Shown piece after piece: positions 1-8,902 of a DNA stretch of 64,000 nt. This DNA is from JALQUO01 sp964529685. GTDB lineage: Bacteria > Pseudomonadota > Alphaproteobacteria > Rickettsiales > Midichloriaceae. The notes beneath the pieces were generated by a model, which saw only the letters and a program-made list of their open reading frames with translations, was not told the DNA's origin and did not search any database. How positions within the stretch are numbered: position 1 is the first letter of the stretch; every line of letters starts with the position of its first letter. The position numbers were made by a program, and so were the translations under genes. The stretch spans positions 372,001 to 436,000 of the forward strand of contig CAZGZC010000001.1 of assembly GCA_964529685.1 (NCBI GenBank), in the 5' to 3' direction.

Positions 1-1802
1 TGGTATGCTATCAACTGTAATGGGATAGTATATGCAATCGGAAGTAGCATAGCATTCACCTCTGGCACAACTATAAAATGTTTAATACGAATCTGTGATA
101 GAATTTCTTTCCCTTTAGGGCATGTAATAACAATAATTTTTCCATTACGCGCGCTAACTTCTTGTATATTTGACAAAATTTTAGTGAATATTTCTCCTTG
201 AGTGTAAGGTGCTAAAATAATCACAGGCGTATGTTCATCAACCAGCGCTATAGGGCCATGCTTAATCTCACCAGCAGCAATCCCCTCAGCAGCAATGTAA
301 CCAATCTCCTTAATTTTTAAAGCTCCTTCGAGGCAAATTGGATATAAAACATCACGCCCAATATATATAATTCTACTGGCGCTAGAAATTTCTCTCACAG
401 CATTAACGACTTCATCCTCAAATTTATCATCAAATTTCAACTTAGATGTGTTACAGCTTTTAATTGTCTCAACCAGAAGTTGCTCACTTTTAAAGTATAC
501 AACTAATAATTGAAAAATTAACACTTGCACAGTAAAAGTCTTAGTCGCAGCAACAGATTGTTCAAGTCCAGCTTCCATAGGAATAACTACATCACACCGC
601 CGCGCAATAGGGCTCTGAGTTCTATTGACAATTGCAAGGGTTTTTCCTCCTTTTTCTCTGATGAAATCAAGTGCAGAGATAGTATCAGCTGTTTCTCCAG
701 ATTGAGAAATAAAAATGTAAAGAGTGCTAAGATCAACTACAGGTTGCCGCACAGAAAACTCAGATGCAATGTCTATATTAGCAATAATTCCACACTCCCT
801 CTCAATCAAATAACGCCCAACACAGCCGGCATAATAGGCAGCTCCACAACCAATAATATGCATCCTCTTATATTGCTTAAGATTGATTTTTTTAATAGCA
901 GATAGAATATCACTCTCATTAGTTGAATTTTCAATGTCAGATTGAATTTTACTAAGTATAAACTGTATAACTTCAGGCTGCTCACATATCTCTTTATACA
1001 TAAAGGTCTTATACTCATTATAAGCTGATTTATAGTTTTGATAGTTATATTTTTCACTTTTCCTCTCAATAAGATCACCCTCTAAGTTGTACACCTTGAA
1101 AGAGTCATGAGCTACAGCTGCAATATCACCATTCTCCAAGCAAATAGTAGATATAACCTCGTTAGGAAAAGCAATAATATCAGATGAAATGAAATTTTTA
1201 GTTTTTCCAACGCCAATCACAAGTTGTCGACCAAAGCTGTAGCAAATTAACAATTCTGGATTGAACTTACATATAACAACAAAGGATAACTTGCCAATAA
1301 TACGGCTAATAGCGCACTTTATAGCCTTAATAAGATTATGATACTCTAAAAATGCGTAGTGAATTAAAGCAGAAATAACCTCAGTATCAGTATCAGAAAA
1401 AGTCACGTAGCCATACATCTCATGTAGAAATTGACGCAACTCTAAATAGTTCTCAACAGTACCATTATGAACCACAGCAATATCTCCTACAATTATAGGA
1501 TGAGTATTTCTAATTGAAACAGAACCGTGAGTTGCCCAACGAGTATGAGCAATGCCAGCATAACCATCAAGAGGCTTACTACAATAGGCAGATTCAAGAT
1601 TCTTAATCTCACCAATAGCTTTAATTGTGTTCAACTCATAGTTGCTATTTTGACGAAATAATTGATGCTCTTTACTAATTGACAAAAGTGCCATACCAGC
1701 AGAGTCATATCCGCGGTATTCAAGAAGTTTTAACCCATTAATCAACTCATGAGCGATATTTCCATCTTTATCACTTGAAATTATACTAAAGATTCCACAC
1801 AT
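1..1802 (-). CDS. glmS: Glutamine--fructose-6-phosphate aminotransferase (partial, C-terminus beyond the left edge)
   Basis: Makes glucosamine-6-phosphate from fructose-6-phosphate and glutamine, the first step to UDP-GlcNAc for peptidoglycan. The minus-strand frame opens with MCGIFSIIS; Cys2 becomes the N-terminal nucleophile of the class II glutaminase domain after Met removal. LEYRGYDSAGMA, HTRWATHG and HNGTVENY follow. The second half has two SIS domains with ISQSGETADT, AATKTFTVQ and GEIKHGPIALV. About 600 codons are visible and the family is about 605-610 residues long, so only about 20 C-terminal residues are missing. The start overlaps the end of lgt by 17 bases, so the two are probably co-transcribed. 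Recognition is secure from motifs along the whole length. Confidence 0.95.
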   Translation of the reverse strand, partial: MCGIFSIISSDKDGNIAHELINGLKLLEYRGYDSAGMALLSISKEHQLFRQNSNYELNTIKAIGEIKNLESAYCSKPLDGYAGIAHTRWATHGSVSIRNTHPIIVGDIAVVHNGTVENYLELRQFLHEMYGYVTFSDTDTEVISALIHYAFLEYHNLIKAIKCAISRIIGKLSFVVICKFNPELLICYSFGRQLVIGVGKTKNFISSDIIAFPNEVISTICLENGDIAAVAHDSFKVYNLEGDLIERKSEKYNYQNYKSAYNEYKTFMYKEICEQPEVIQFILSKIQSDIENSTNESDILSAIKKINLKQYKRMHIIGCGAAYYAGCVGRYLIERECGIIANIDIASEFSVRQPVVDLSTLYIFISQSGETADTISALDFIREKGGKTLAIVNRTQSPIARRCDVVIPMEAGLEQSVAATKTFTVQVLIFQLLVVYFKSEQLLVETIKSCNTSKLKFDDKFEDEVVNAVREISSASRIIYIGRDVLYPICLEGALKIKEIGYIAAEGIAAGEIKHGPIALVDEHTPVIILAPYTQGEIFTKILSNIQEVSARNGKIIVITCPKGKEILSQIRIKHFIVVPEVNAMLLPIAYTIPLQLIAY

Positions 1803-2613
1803 TTTTTCTCTTCCAAATAAGTATCAAACCACATATGAGCATAGGTATAGTAAGAGCTTGCCCAGTGGTAATTTTTATTAAATTATCTCCAAAAAGCCTT
1901 AGCATGAAATGCCCTATATGTAAATCAGGCTCACGAAATTCTTCAATAGACATCCTTGCAATAGAGTAACAAATAAGGAAAACACCGCTCAGTCTACCAT
2001 ATTGCTCAGATAAATTAGTTTTAAAAAAACAAAAAAGCATTAAAATTAAAAGAATAACTCCCTCAGCTCCAGCCTCATAAAGTTGACTAGGATGACGTGG
2101 TATTCCATCGGTATTTGGGAAGATAACCCCCCAGCTAACATCAGTGATTCTTCCATATAATTCGCCATTGATAAAGTTTGCAATCCTACCAAAAAATAAT
2201 CCAATAGGAGCAATAGTAGATATAAGATCTGTAATATAAAAAAATGGCATTTTATGATGTCTACAGAAGAAAAAAAGAGCTATCATAAGGCCTATGAGAG
2301 CTCCATGAAAAGACATCCCCCCCTCCATAGTATTAAGAACCATTAATGGTCTGGTAATAAACCAGTACGGTCTATAGAATATAACATACCCTACACGTCC
2401 TCCTAGAATTATACCAACTATTGAGTAAATACTGAGTGAATCAAGATGATTTTTTGTAAGTTGTAAAAAATTTTTTTTTGCTATTGAAAATTTACCTATA
2501 AAATAGAGGCAAATGGCTATAGCAAGTACATAAGCGAGGCCATACCATTTTATGGTAAATACTCCAATTTCGAAAATTATTGGATTTATATTTGGAAAAA
2601 GTATTGATAACAT
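1786..2613 (-). CDS. lgt: Prolipoprotein diacylglyceryl transferase
   Basis: Transfers diacylglycerol from phosphatidylglycerol to the lipobox cysteine of prolipoproteins in the inner membrane. The 275-residue protein has about seven hydrophobic segments. It carries the Lgt signature GRIANFINGELYGR, the upstream GGRVGYVIFY segment and HPSQLYEA, all in family order and at normal length. The window encodes several proteins with lipoboxes (near 17.3, 17.6, 19.1, 37.4 and 63.8 kb) that would be its substrates. It lies just upstream of glmS on the same strand and is divergent from ubiK-fabD across a 98-base spacer holding a palindrome. Confidence 0.97.
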   Translation of the reverse strand: MLSILFPNINPIIFEIGVFTIKWYGLAYVLAIAICLYFIGKFSIAKKNFLQLTKNHLDSLSIYSIVGIILGGRVGYVIFYRPYWFITRPLMVLNTMEGGMSFHGALIGLMIALFFFCRHHKMPFFYITDLISTIAPIGLFFGRIANFINGELYGRITDVSWGVIFPNTDGIPRHPSQLYEAGAEGVILLILMLFCFFKTNLSEQYGRLSGVFLICYSIARMSIEEFREPDLHIGHFMLRLFGDNLIKITTGQALTIPMLICGLILIWKRKNVWNL

Positions 2614-2645
2614 ATGCTTAACTAGTTAAAATAAAATAATAACAC

Positions 2646-2660
2646 GCGTACAGTGTACGC
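2646..2660. promoter_or_regulatory. Inverted repeat between divergent lgt and ubiK (possible operator)
   Basis: GCGTACAGTGTACGC is a perfect 6-bp inverted repeat around a 3-base centre, GC-rich in an AT-rich spacer. It sits between the lgt start (2613) and the ubiK start (2712), about 30 bases upstream of a TATAAT hexamer at 2690-2695. The symmetry and placement suggest a dimeric regulator site. No T-run follows, so it does not look like a terminator. Function is inference. Confidence 0.35.
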
Positions 2661-2711
2661 AACTTATTTAAAAAACTTAATAAAAATCGTATAATATATT
2701 ATAAAAATAAT

Positions 2712-2951
2712 ATGTCAGAGAAAAAAAATTTTTTAGACGAATTAAATAAATTTGCAGGCTCAGCTATTTCATCAGCAGTTCAAGCAAAAGATTCAATGAT
2801 TGAATTGATGAGAGAATATATGGAAGCATTTTGGAAATCAAAGAATGCAGTGTCGCGTGAAGAGTTTGAAGTGCTCAAAGCAAGAGTTGAGAAGTTGCAA
2901 TCTGCAAAGAAATCAACTAATAATTCTCCACAAAAGAAAAAATCAGAATAG
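2712..2951 (+). CDS. ubiK: UbiK/BMFP-family accessory factor
   Basis: A 79-residue protein of the COG2960 (YqiC/UbiK, BMFP) family. In Enterobacteria this family trimerises through a C-terminal coiled coil, fuses membranes in vitro and assists aerobic ubiquinone synthesis. The sequence shows the expected layout: an amphipathic N-terminal helix (NKFAGSAISSAVQAKDSM), then the family motif VSREEFEVLKARVEKLQ at about residues 48-64, and a Lys-rich tail. It starts the plus-strand run; fabD begins 3 bases after its stop, so the two are probably co-transcribed. A TATAAT hexamer lies at 2690-2695. The family call is good; the ubiquinone role in this organism is inferred. Confidence 0.75.
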   Translation: MSEKKNFLDELNKFAGSAISSAVQAKDSMIELMREYMEAFWKSKNAVSREEFEVLKARVEKLQSAKKSTNNSPQKKKSE

Positions 2952-2954
2952 TGC

Positions 2955-3911
2955 ATGCGTAGAGAAGATGTTGCCATAGTTTTTCCCGGTCAGGGTTCTC
3001 AATATATTGGAATGGGGAAAGACTTATATGATAATTTTGAAGTTGCTAGAAGAGTTTTTGAAGAAGTTAATGATGCGATAAATTATAAACTTTCAGATCT
3101 AATCTTTTTTGGAGATAAAGATGAGCTAAATCTTACAGAGAATGCACAACCAGCTGTAATGGCTTGCTCTGTTGCTGCTTATAAAGTTTTAGCTCAGCGA
3201 AATAATACTTCTACTATGTCGAATCTATGTGCTGTAACTGCAGGGCACTCACTTGGTGAGTACAGTGCATTATGTGCAGCTGGTTCAATTTCTCTTTCTG
3301 ACACTGCAAGATTACTCAGAAAACGAGGTTCTGCTATGCAGTCTGCTGTACCAGTTGGTCAGGGTGCCATGTATGCAATGATAGGAATTGATATGAACAC
3401 TGCATCGCAAATAGTTATTGAAGCTGAGAAATACGGGATATGTGAAGTTGCAAATGATAACTGTGTTGGCCAAATTGTAATAAGTGGTGACATAAAAGCT
3501 CTTGAGTATGCAATATCAATTGCTGAAAGGTATGGTTGTAAAAGATCAATAAAACTACAAGTTAGCGCTCCTTTTCACTGTGCTCTAATGCATCCTGCAG
3601 CGAAAATTATGGAGGATGAGTTATCTAAAGTACTAATCTTGCCGCCTGATGTTCCAATAGTGTCAAACTACACTGCTAGACCTAACATGTCTCAAATGCA
3701 AATTTCACACCTTTTAGTTGGCCAAATACCTAATGTTGTGAGATGGACAGAGTCTATTCAATTGATTTATACAATGTATAATACTAAGTACTTTATAGAG
3801 TGTGGACCAGGAGCAACACTATCAGGATTGATTAAGCGAATCTTAATGAAGATCGACTGTATAAATTTGAGTTGTATTGATGATTTGGATAACATAGGAA
3901 AAATTGTTTAG
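2955..3911 (+). CDS. fabD: Malonyl-CoA:ACP transacylase
   Basis: Loads malonyl groups from CoA onto acyl carrier protein for type II fatty acid synthesis. The 318-residue length is typical. The N-terminal FPGQGSQ, the nucleophile elbow GHSLGEYSALCAAG with catalytic Ser99, the catalytic His in APFHCALM and the C-terminal ECGPGATLSGL are all present. It lies between ubiK (3 bases upstream) and a DsbA-like gene (6 bases downstream), on one strand and presumably one transcript. No other fab genes are in the window. Confidence 0.96.
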   Translation: MRREDVAIVFPGQGSQYIGMGKDLYDNFEVARRVFEEVNDAINYKLSDLIFFGDKDELNLTENAQPAVMACSVAAYKVLAQRNNTSTMSNLCAVTAGHSLGEYSALCAAGSISLSDTARLLRKRGSAMQSAVPVGQGAMYAMIGIDMNTASQIVIEAEKYGICEVANDNCVGQIVISGDIKALEYAISIAERYGCKRSIKLQVSAPFHCALMHPAAKIMEDELSKVLILPPDVPIVSNYTARPNMSQMQISHLLVGQIPNVVRWTESIQLIYTMYNTKYFIECGPGATLSGLIKRILMKIDCINLSCIDDLDNIGKIV

Positions 3912-3917
3912 ATTTAT

Positions 3918-4553
3918 ATGTTAAAGAGTTGTTTGTTTATATTAAGTTTTACTCTTAGTAGCTTCTCTTACGCTGTGGATAAATCTTATATACCAACTGT
4001 TATGCCTCCGAAAGAAGAGGTAATGCGAGTGAAAGATGATGATGTAGTTATGGGATGTTCTGATGCAAAGCATGTAATAATTGAGTATTCCTCATTATCT
4101 TGTCCTTACTGTGCTACTTATCATAAAACTGTTTTCCCACAGATTGAAAGTGATATTATCAAAAAATGTAAGGCTAAGTATGTTTATAGATCTTTTCCAA
4201 CAACAAGATCCGCTTTAAAAGGATCAGCAGTTGCTCAATGCCTCGCTACCGATAATGGAAAAATTGATGTAAATAAGTTTTTCTATCACATTCACTTTCT
4301 ATTTGCATCACAAAGCTCTTGGGCTTTTCAAGAGACATATGAAGAGTCCCTTAACAAGTTATTTTTATTGAGTGGTGTTGATAAAGTTAAACTTAATCAA
4401 TGCATAGCTGATAAAGAGTTGATGTCTGATATTGTGTCTAAATCTTTTGTTTCAATGAAAGTTCTTAACTTAGTTCACTCACCTGTAATATTTGTAGACG
4501 GAGCAGAAGTGTCGACTTTAACATTTGATCAAATAAATAATGCTGTAAAGTAG
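3918..4553 (+). CDS. DsbA-family periplasmic thiol:disulfide protein
   Basis: A 211-residue exported thioredoxin-fold protein. A signal peptide spans about residues 1-19 (LKSCLFILSFTLSSFSYA). The CPYC active site lies in SSLSCPYCATYHKTVFP, and the cis-Pro loop is HSPVIFVDGAEV near the C-terminus. The layout matches the DsbA/Com1-like proteins of Alphaproteobacteria and Rickettsiales, which oxidise or isomerise disulfides in the envelope. It follows fabD by 6 bases. Whether it is an oxidase or an isomerase cannot be told from sequence. Confidence 0.85.
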   Translation: MLKSCLFILSFTLSSFSYAVDKSYIPTVMPPKEEVMRVKDDDVVMGCSDAKHVIIEYSSLSCPYCATYHKTVFPQIESDIIKKCKAKYVYRSFPTTRSALKGSAVAQCLATDNGKIDVNKFFYHIHFLFASQSSWAFQETYEESLNKLFLLSGVDKVKLNQCIADKELMSDIVSKSFVSMKVLNLVHSPVIFVDGAEVSTLTFDQINNAVK

Positions 4554-4586
4554 AATTTGCAAAGCTTTTTTCCTACTGATATACTG

Positions 4587-4604
4587 TTAGAAATTAATTT
4601 CTAA
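4587..4604. promoter_or_regulatory. 18-bp perfect palindrome upstream of tolC
   Basis: TTAGAAATTAATTTCTAA is an uninterrupted 18-bp palindrome ending 7 bases before the tolC start codon at 4612. With no loop it makes a poor RNA hairpin and is more like a site for a dimeric DNA-binding protein. Its position would let a bound protein block transcription or translation of the efflux channel gene. AT-rich palindromes also arise by chance, so the functional call is tentative. Confidence 0.35.
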
Positions 4605-4611
4605 ATGATAA

Positions 4612-6012
4612 ATGAGACCTATAAAGCTGATTATTTTTGGTATGTCTACCATATTTAATTCTGCATATGGTTATGATATAACTGATGCGATAAATGCTGC
4701 TTTGCAAAATAATACTCAGCTTAAGGAAAGTGCAATCAATTTTCAGTCAGCAAAGTTAAATAGATTTGAAGCGGCAACAGAATTTCTACCAAAAGTTGTT
4801 ATTCGATCTGATTCTTCAAATTCATCATCTAATGGCACTTCTATACAAAGCGGCACTCCCAGAAGTGATCAGTTAATTATTCAACAGGAGATCTTTTCAG
4901 GGGGTAAAGGTATTTATGACCTTAAGGCTACCAAATATGGCACAGAAGCTGCTGCTATTCAATATCAGAATAATATCAATGCTATAGTCATACAAACTGT
5001 GCAGGCTTATGAAATGGTTATTGCATCTAGAGGAGTATACAATGTTACACAACAAAATGTAAATTTTTTAAAGAAAATAGTCAAGCAATCAGAGATAAAA
5101 TTATCAGTCGGGACTATCACTAAAACAAACTTTCTAGAAGCAAAAGCTAGTCTCGCATCTGCTGTTTCTGAACAGGAGAAAGCTTATTCTGATATGAAAA
5201 ATCAGGAGGAAAATTTTCTCTATATCACCGGTACAAAAGCACCAGTAGATATGAATGAGATTGATATAAAAAATTTAATCCTACCAAACAACATAGATCT
5301 ATTTTTCGAACAAGTTGAAAATAATAATCAAAATATTATTGCTGCTGATAAAAACCTAAACGCTAAGACATTTGCGACAAGATCAGCTAAATCCATTCTT
5401 TTTCCAACAGTTACTGCTAGTGCCTCAGTTGGGACACAGAAATCTTGGCAACAATCTTTTTTCTCGCCTCCTAGTTTACAGAAATTTGATAGTGAGACTT
5501 ATCAGTTATCAGTTAATATTCCGCTATTTCAGTCTGGTAAGGAATATGTAAGGATTAAAAAAGCTCAGCTTGAAGAAAATATTGCATCAATTGGTAAAGA
5601 CAACATAATTCTGAAAACTCATCAGGATGCTGCATCTGAGTGGAATAGATATCAGCAATCAAGAGTTAGTGTTCAATCTGATGGTGATAGTGTTGATTTT
5701 TATGAAGAATATTTGAGAGGATCTGATGAAGAGTTTCAAATAGGTACAAAGACCCTAACTGATCTTTTACAAGCACAAGTTAAATATGAAAATGCAAGGA
5801 ATAAATTGATTCAAGATAAGACATTAATGATAATTTCTGCTCTCAATTTGAGGTTCATAATGGGGAATTTGGATAAAGTTGACTTCTCAAAGCTAGTTAT
5901 GCAGAAAAATAATCAACAACATCACAATCCTAATGTAGCTAAGACTTCTACTTATTCATCAAATGAAAAAGTAGAAAAAATAGCCGAATTATCTACTGAT
6001 AAACAAGCTTAA
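4612..6012 (+). CDS. tolC: TolC-family outer membrane efflux protein
   Basis: Outer membrane channel of type I secretion and RND efflux systems. The 466-residue protein begins with a short signal-like segment (residues 1-20, ending NSAYGY). It has the internal two-fold repeat of the family: helical segments with ITDAINAALQNNTQLKESAI in the first half and a matching half around residues 240-420 (VTASASVGTQKSW, NIPLFQSGKEYVRIKKAQ, GTKTLTDLLQAQVKYENARN). The C-terminal 40 residues are polar and low-complexity. It lies 12 bases upstream of gyrA. Its inner membrane partners are not in the window. Confidence 0.9.
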   Translation: MRPIKLIIFGMSTIFNSAYGYDITDAINAALQNNTQLKESAINFQSAKLNRFEAATEFLPKVVIRSDSSNSSSNGTSIQSGTPRSDQLIIQQEIFSGGKGIYDLKATKYGTEAAAIQYQNNINAIVIQTVQAYEMVIASRGVYNVTQQNVNFLKKIVKQSEIKLSVGTITKTNFLEAKASLASAVSEQEKAYSDMKNQEENFLYITGTKAPVDMNEIDIKNLILPNNIDLFFEQVENNNQNIIAADKNLNAKTFATRSAKSILFPTVTASASVGTQKSWQQSFFSPPSLQKFDSETYQLSVNIPLFQSGKEYVRIKKAQLEENIASIGKDNIILKTHQDAASEWNRYQQSRVSVQSDGDSVDFYEEYLRGSDEEFQIGTKTLTDLLQAQVKYENARNKLIQDKTLMIISALNLRFIMGNLDKVDFSKLVMQKNNQQHHNPNVAKTSTYSSNEKVEKIAELSTDKQA

Positions 6013-6024
6013 CTGAAATGAGAA

Positions 6025-8802
6025 ATGACAGAAAATAGAAAAGAAATAATTCCTATCTCGATAGAAAGTGAGATGCAGAGGGCATACCTCGACTATGCAA
6101 TGAGTGTTATAGTTAGTAGAGCATTACCCGACTGTAGAGATGGAATGAAGCCAGTTCATAGAAGAATACTCTATGCAATGCATGCAAGCGGTAATCAGCA
6201 TAGTAAGTCTTATAGAAAGTCAGCAAGGATAGTTGGTGAGGTCATGGGTAAATTTCACCCACATGGTGATGATCCAATATATGGTGCACTAGCAAGGATG
6301 ACTCAAGATTTCTCACTACTAGCTCCTTTGATAGATGGACAGGGTAACTTTGGATCAATAGATGGTGATGAGCCTGCTGCTATGCGTTATACAGAAGCAC
6401 GTTTAACAAAACTAGCTGACTTTGGTTTACTACAAGATATAGATAAAGAGACGGTTGATTTCCAAAATAACTACGATAGCTCTGAAGTTGAACCGAGAGT
6501 TTTACCAGTTAGATTTCCAAATCTTCTCATTAATGGAGCAAATGGAATTGCAGTCGGGATGGCAACAAATATTCCACCTCATAATATGGGGGAGATAATA
6601 GATGCTTGCTGTGCATATATAGATAATGAAAACATTACAGTAGATGAGATGTTAGAATATGTACATGGACCAGACTTCCCAACAGGTGGTGAAATCTTAG
6701 GTATAAATAAAATTAAAAATGCTCTAGCTACTGGTCGCGGTAGTATTATGGTTAGAGGTCGTTCTACCATAGAATGTGATGGAAGAAAGAGTATAATTAT
6801 TACTGAGATACCATACCAGGTAAATAAAGCTGAGCTAGTTAAATCAATTGAGGAGCTAGCAAATGAAAAAATTATTGAGGGAATTTCTGAGATCAGAGAT
6901 GAATCAAATAAGCTAGGAATCAGGATTGTAATAGATCTTAAGAAAGATGCTGAGGCAGAGGTAGTGCTGAATAAACTGCATAAGCAAACACAACTGCAAA
7001 CATCTTTTGGTGTTAATATGGTTGCACTAAAGAATGGACAGCCTCTCATTATGAATATACACGACATGGTTATAACATTCGTAAAATTTAGAGAAGAAGT
7101 TATTAGAAATAGGACTAAATATCTACTTCAAAAGGCGAAAGATAAAGCTCATACAGTAGTAGGGCTACTGATTGCAGTTGAAAATATTGAAGAGATAATA
7201 CCACTCATTAGAACTGCTAAAGATGTGCAAATAGCAAAAGATACAATACTAAGCCGTAAGTGGAATGCTAACTCAGCTTCAGATATACTAGGAGTTATAA
7301 AGGATGAAAGGAATGAGTTAGAAGGAAGAAATACTATCTTCTCTGAAGCACAGGTTAAATCTATCCTAGAGATGCGTTTACAAAGACTAACAGCACTAGA
7401 GAACTCTAAGTTGCATGATGAACTAAATGGGCTTGTTGAAAATATCAAAGAATATACAAGTCTGCTTGAATCACGTCCTAAGTTGTTAGCGCTAATGCAA
7501 AATGAATTACTCGAAGTTAAAGAGAGTTTCTCAACTCAACGTAAAACCTCAATCTCTCAACAAGCATTTGAAATGGCAGATATAGATCTAATACAATGTG
7601 AAGACATAGCTCTGACAATTACGAAAGATGGTTATATAAAGAGAACAGCTCTCTCAAACTATAAAGGACAAAAAAGAAGCGGTAGAGGCAGGTCTACTAT
7701 GAATGTGGGAGGCGATGATTGCGTAACTCAAATGATAATAACCACTACTCATCATAGTCTTCTGTTTTTCACAGACTTAGGTAGAGTATATAGGATGATG
7801 GCATACCAAATACCAACTGGATCACTTCAAAGTAAAGGCCGTGCGATAGTTAATCTAATATCGGTAGGAGAAAATGAAAAAGTTACAAATGTTATAGCTA
7901 TACCTTATGTCAAATTTGAGCGTGGTAAAAAAGATAATGTTGAAGAACCTATTGATGCATCAACTGATGAGAGCGATGATCTGTTTGTTGATGATACTTC
8001 TGACTATATGGTCTTTGCAACTGAAAAGGGTAATATTCGCCGTAATTCTGTCAAGGATTTCTATAATATCCCATCTAATGGCAAGATTGGTATTGGCCTT
8101 GAAGATGGAGATAAATTAATAGGTGTTACAATCTGTAAGGAAAATAATCATATTTTCTTAGCTACAAGGCTTGGTAAAGCTATTAGATTCCCAATAGCTA
8201 AAGTTAGGATTTTTAAAGGTAGAAGTTCATCAGGTGTAAGAGGAATTAAACTTGGTTCAGCAAATGATGGAGTAGTAGCTGTAGCTGTAATAAATGGAGT
8301 TGTAATGTCTAATGAAGCAAGAGATTGCTATTTAAAAATTAATCTAGAGAAGAGATTGAAACTGTCTGAAATTGCTAATAGCGATATAGTTGCAGCTACT
8401 GAAATGGGGGAAAAAATTCTATCTAAGCTAGAAGATAATGTGCTTACAGTTGAAACATTGTTGCAGTTAGCACAGCAGGAACAGTTCTTACTAAGTGTGA
8501 CAAGTAAGGGATATGGTAAGTGTAGCTCAGCTTACTCTTATAGAATTACTGGTCGCGGAGGACGGGGGGTTATAAATGCAAACCTTAAAAAGTACACTGG
8601 CGGTGTTATTGCTGCCTTCCCAGTTGCTAAGAGCGATGATGTAGTTGTAGTAACTCAAGATGCCATTACAATTAGAATCTCAGCTGATGAAATTAGAGTT
8701 AGCGGCAGAAGCTCTAGCGGTGTGAAGCTAATTAATTTACATGAAAGCGATACTATCAGCTCTGTTAGCCGTGTAATTGGTGGTGAAAATGATGAAGATT
8801 AA
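6025..8802 (+). CDS. gyrA: DNA gyrase subunit A
   Basis: The breakage-reunion subunit of gyrase, 925 residues, with GyrB introducing negative supercoils. It has the winged-helix domain, the catalytic tyrosine in AAMRYTEARL (Tyr122, same number as E. coli), the coiled-coil/tower region and the C-terminal beta-pinwheel with a GyrA box GQKRSGRG. An acidic insert (about residues 637-655, rich in D and E) lies within the C-terminal domain. The quinolone-resistance region is unusual: HPHGDDPIYG puts Asp at 83, Pro at 84 and Gly at 87, where E. coli has Ser, Ala and Asp. It follows tolC by 12 bases, with a 100-base spacer to the next gene. Confidence 0.98.
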   Translation: MTENRKEIIPISIESEMQRAYLDYAMSVIVSRALPDCRDGMKPVHRRILYAMHASGNQHSKSYRKSARIVGEVMGKFHPHGDDPIYGALARMTQDFSLLAPLIDGQGNFGSIDGDEPAAMRYTEARLTKLADFGLLQDIDKETVDFQNNYDSSEVEPRVLPVRFPNLLINGANGIAVGMATNIPPHNMGEIIDACCAYIDNENITVDEMLEYVHGPDFPTGGEILGINKIKNALATGRGSIMVRGRSTIECDGRKSIIITEIPYQVNKAELVKSIEELANEKIIEGISEIRDESNKLGIRIVIDLKKDAEAEVVLNKLHKQTQLQTSFGVNMVALKNGQPLIMNIHDMVITFVKFREEVIRNRTKYLLQKAKDKAHTVVGLLIAVENIEEIIPLIRTAKDVQIAKDTILSRKWNANSASDILGVIKDERNELEGRNTIFSEAQVKSILEMRLQRLTALENSKLHDELNGLVENIKEYTSLLESRPKLLALMQNELLEVKESFSTQRKTSISQQAFEMADIDLIQCEDIALTITKDGYIKRTALSNYKGQKRSGRGRSTMNVGGDDCVTQMIITTTHHSLLFFTDLGRVYRMMAYQIPTGSLQSKGRAIVNLISVGENEKVTNVIAIPYVKFERGKKDNVEEPIDASTDESDDLFVDDTSDYMVFATEKGNIRRNSVKDFYNIPSNGKIGIGLEDGDKLIGVTICKENNHIFLATRLGKAIRFPIAKVRIFKGRSSSGVRGIKLGSANDGVVAVAVINGVVMSNEARDCYLKINLEKRLKLSEIANSDIVAATEMGEKILSKLEDNVLTVETLLQLAQQEQFLLSVTSKGYGKCSSAYSYRITGRGGRGVINANLKKYTGGVIAAFPVAKSDDVVVVTQDAITIRISADEIRVSGRSSSGVKLINLHESDTISSVSRVIGGENDED

Positions 8803-8902
8803 TTATGCCTGATGTTGGATCGTCAAAATGTAGCAAAATTCTAGACTGTAGCTACTTATTTCGTGAAATGAAGAGCTATAAATCCAATCTTATTTCGTAA
8901 AA

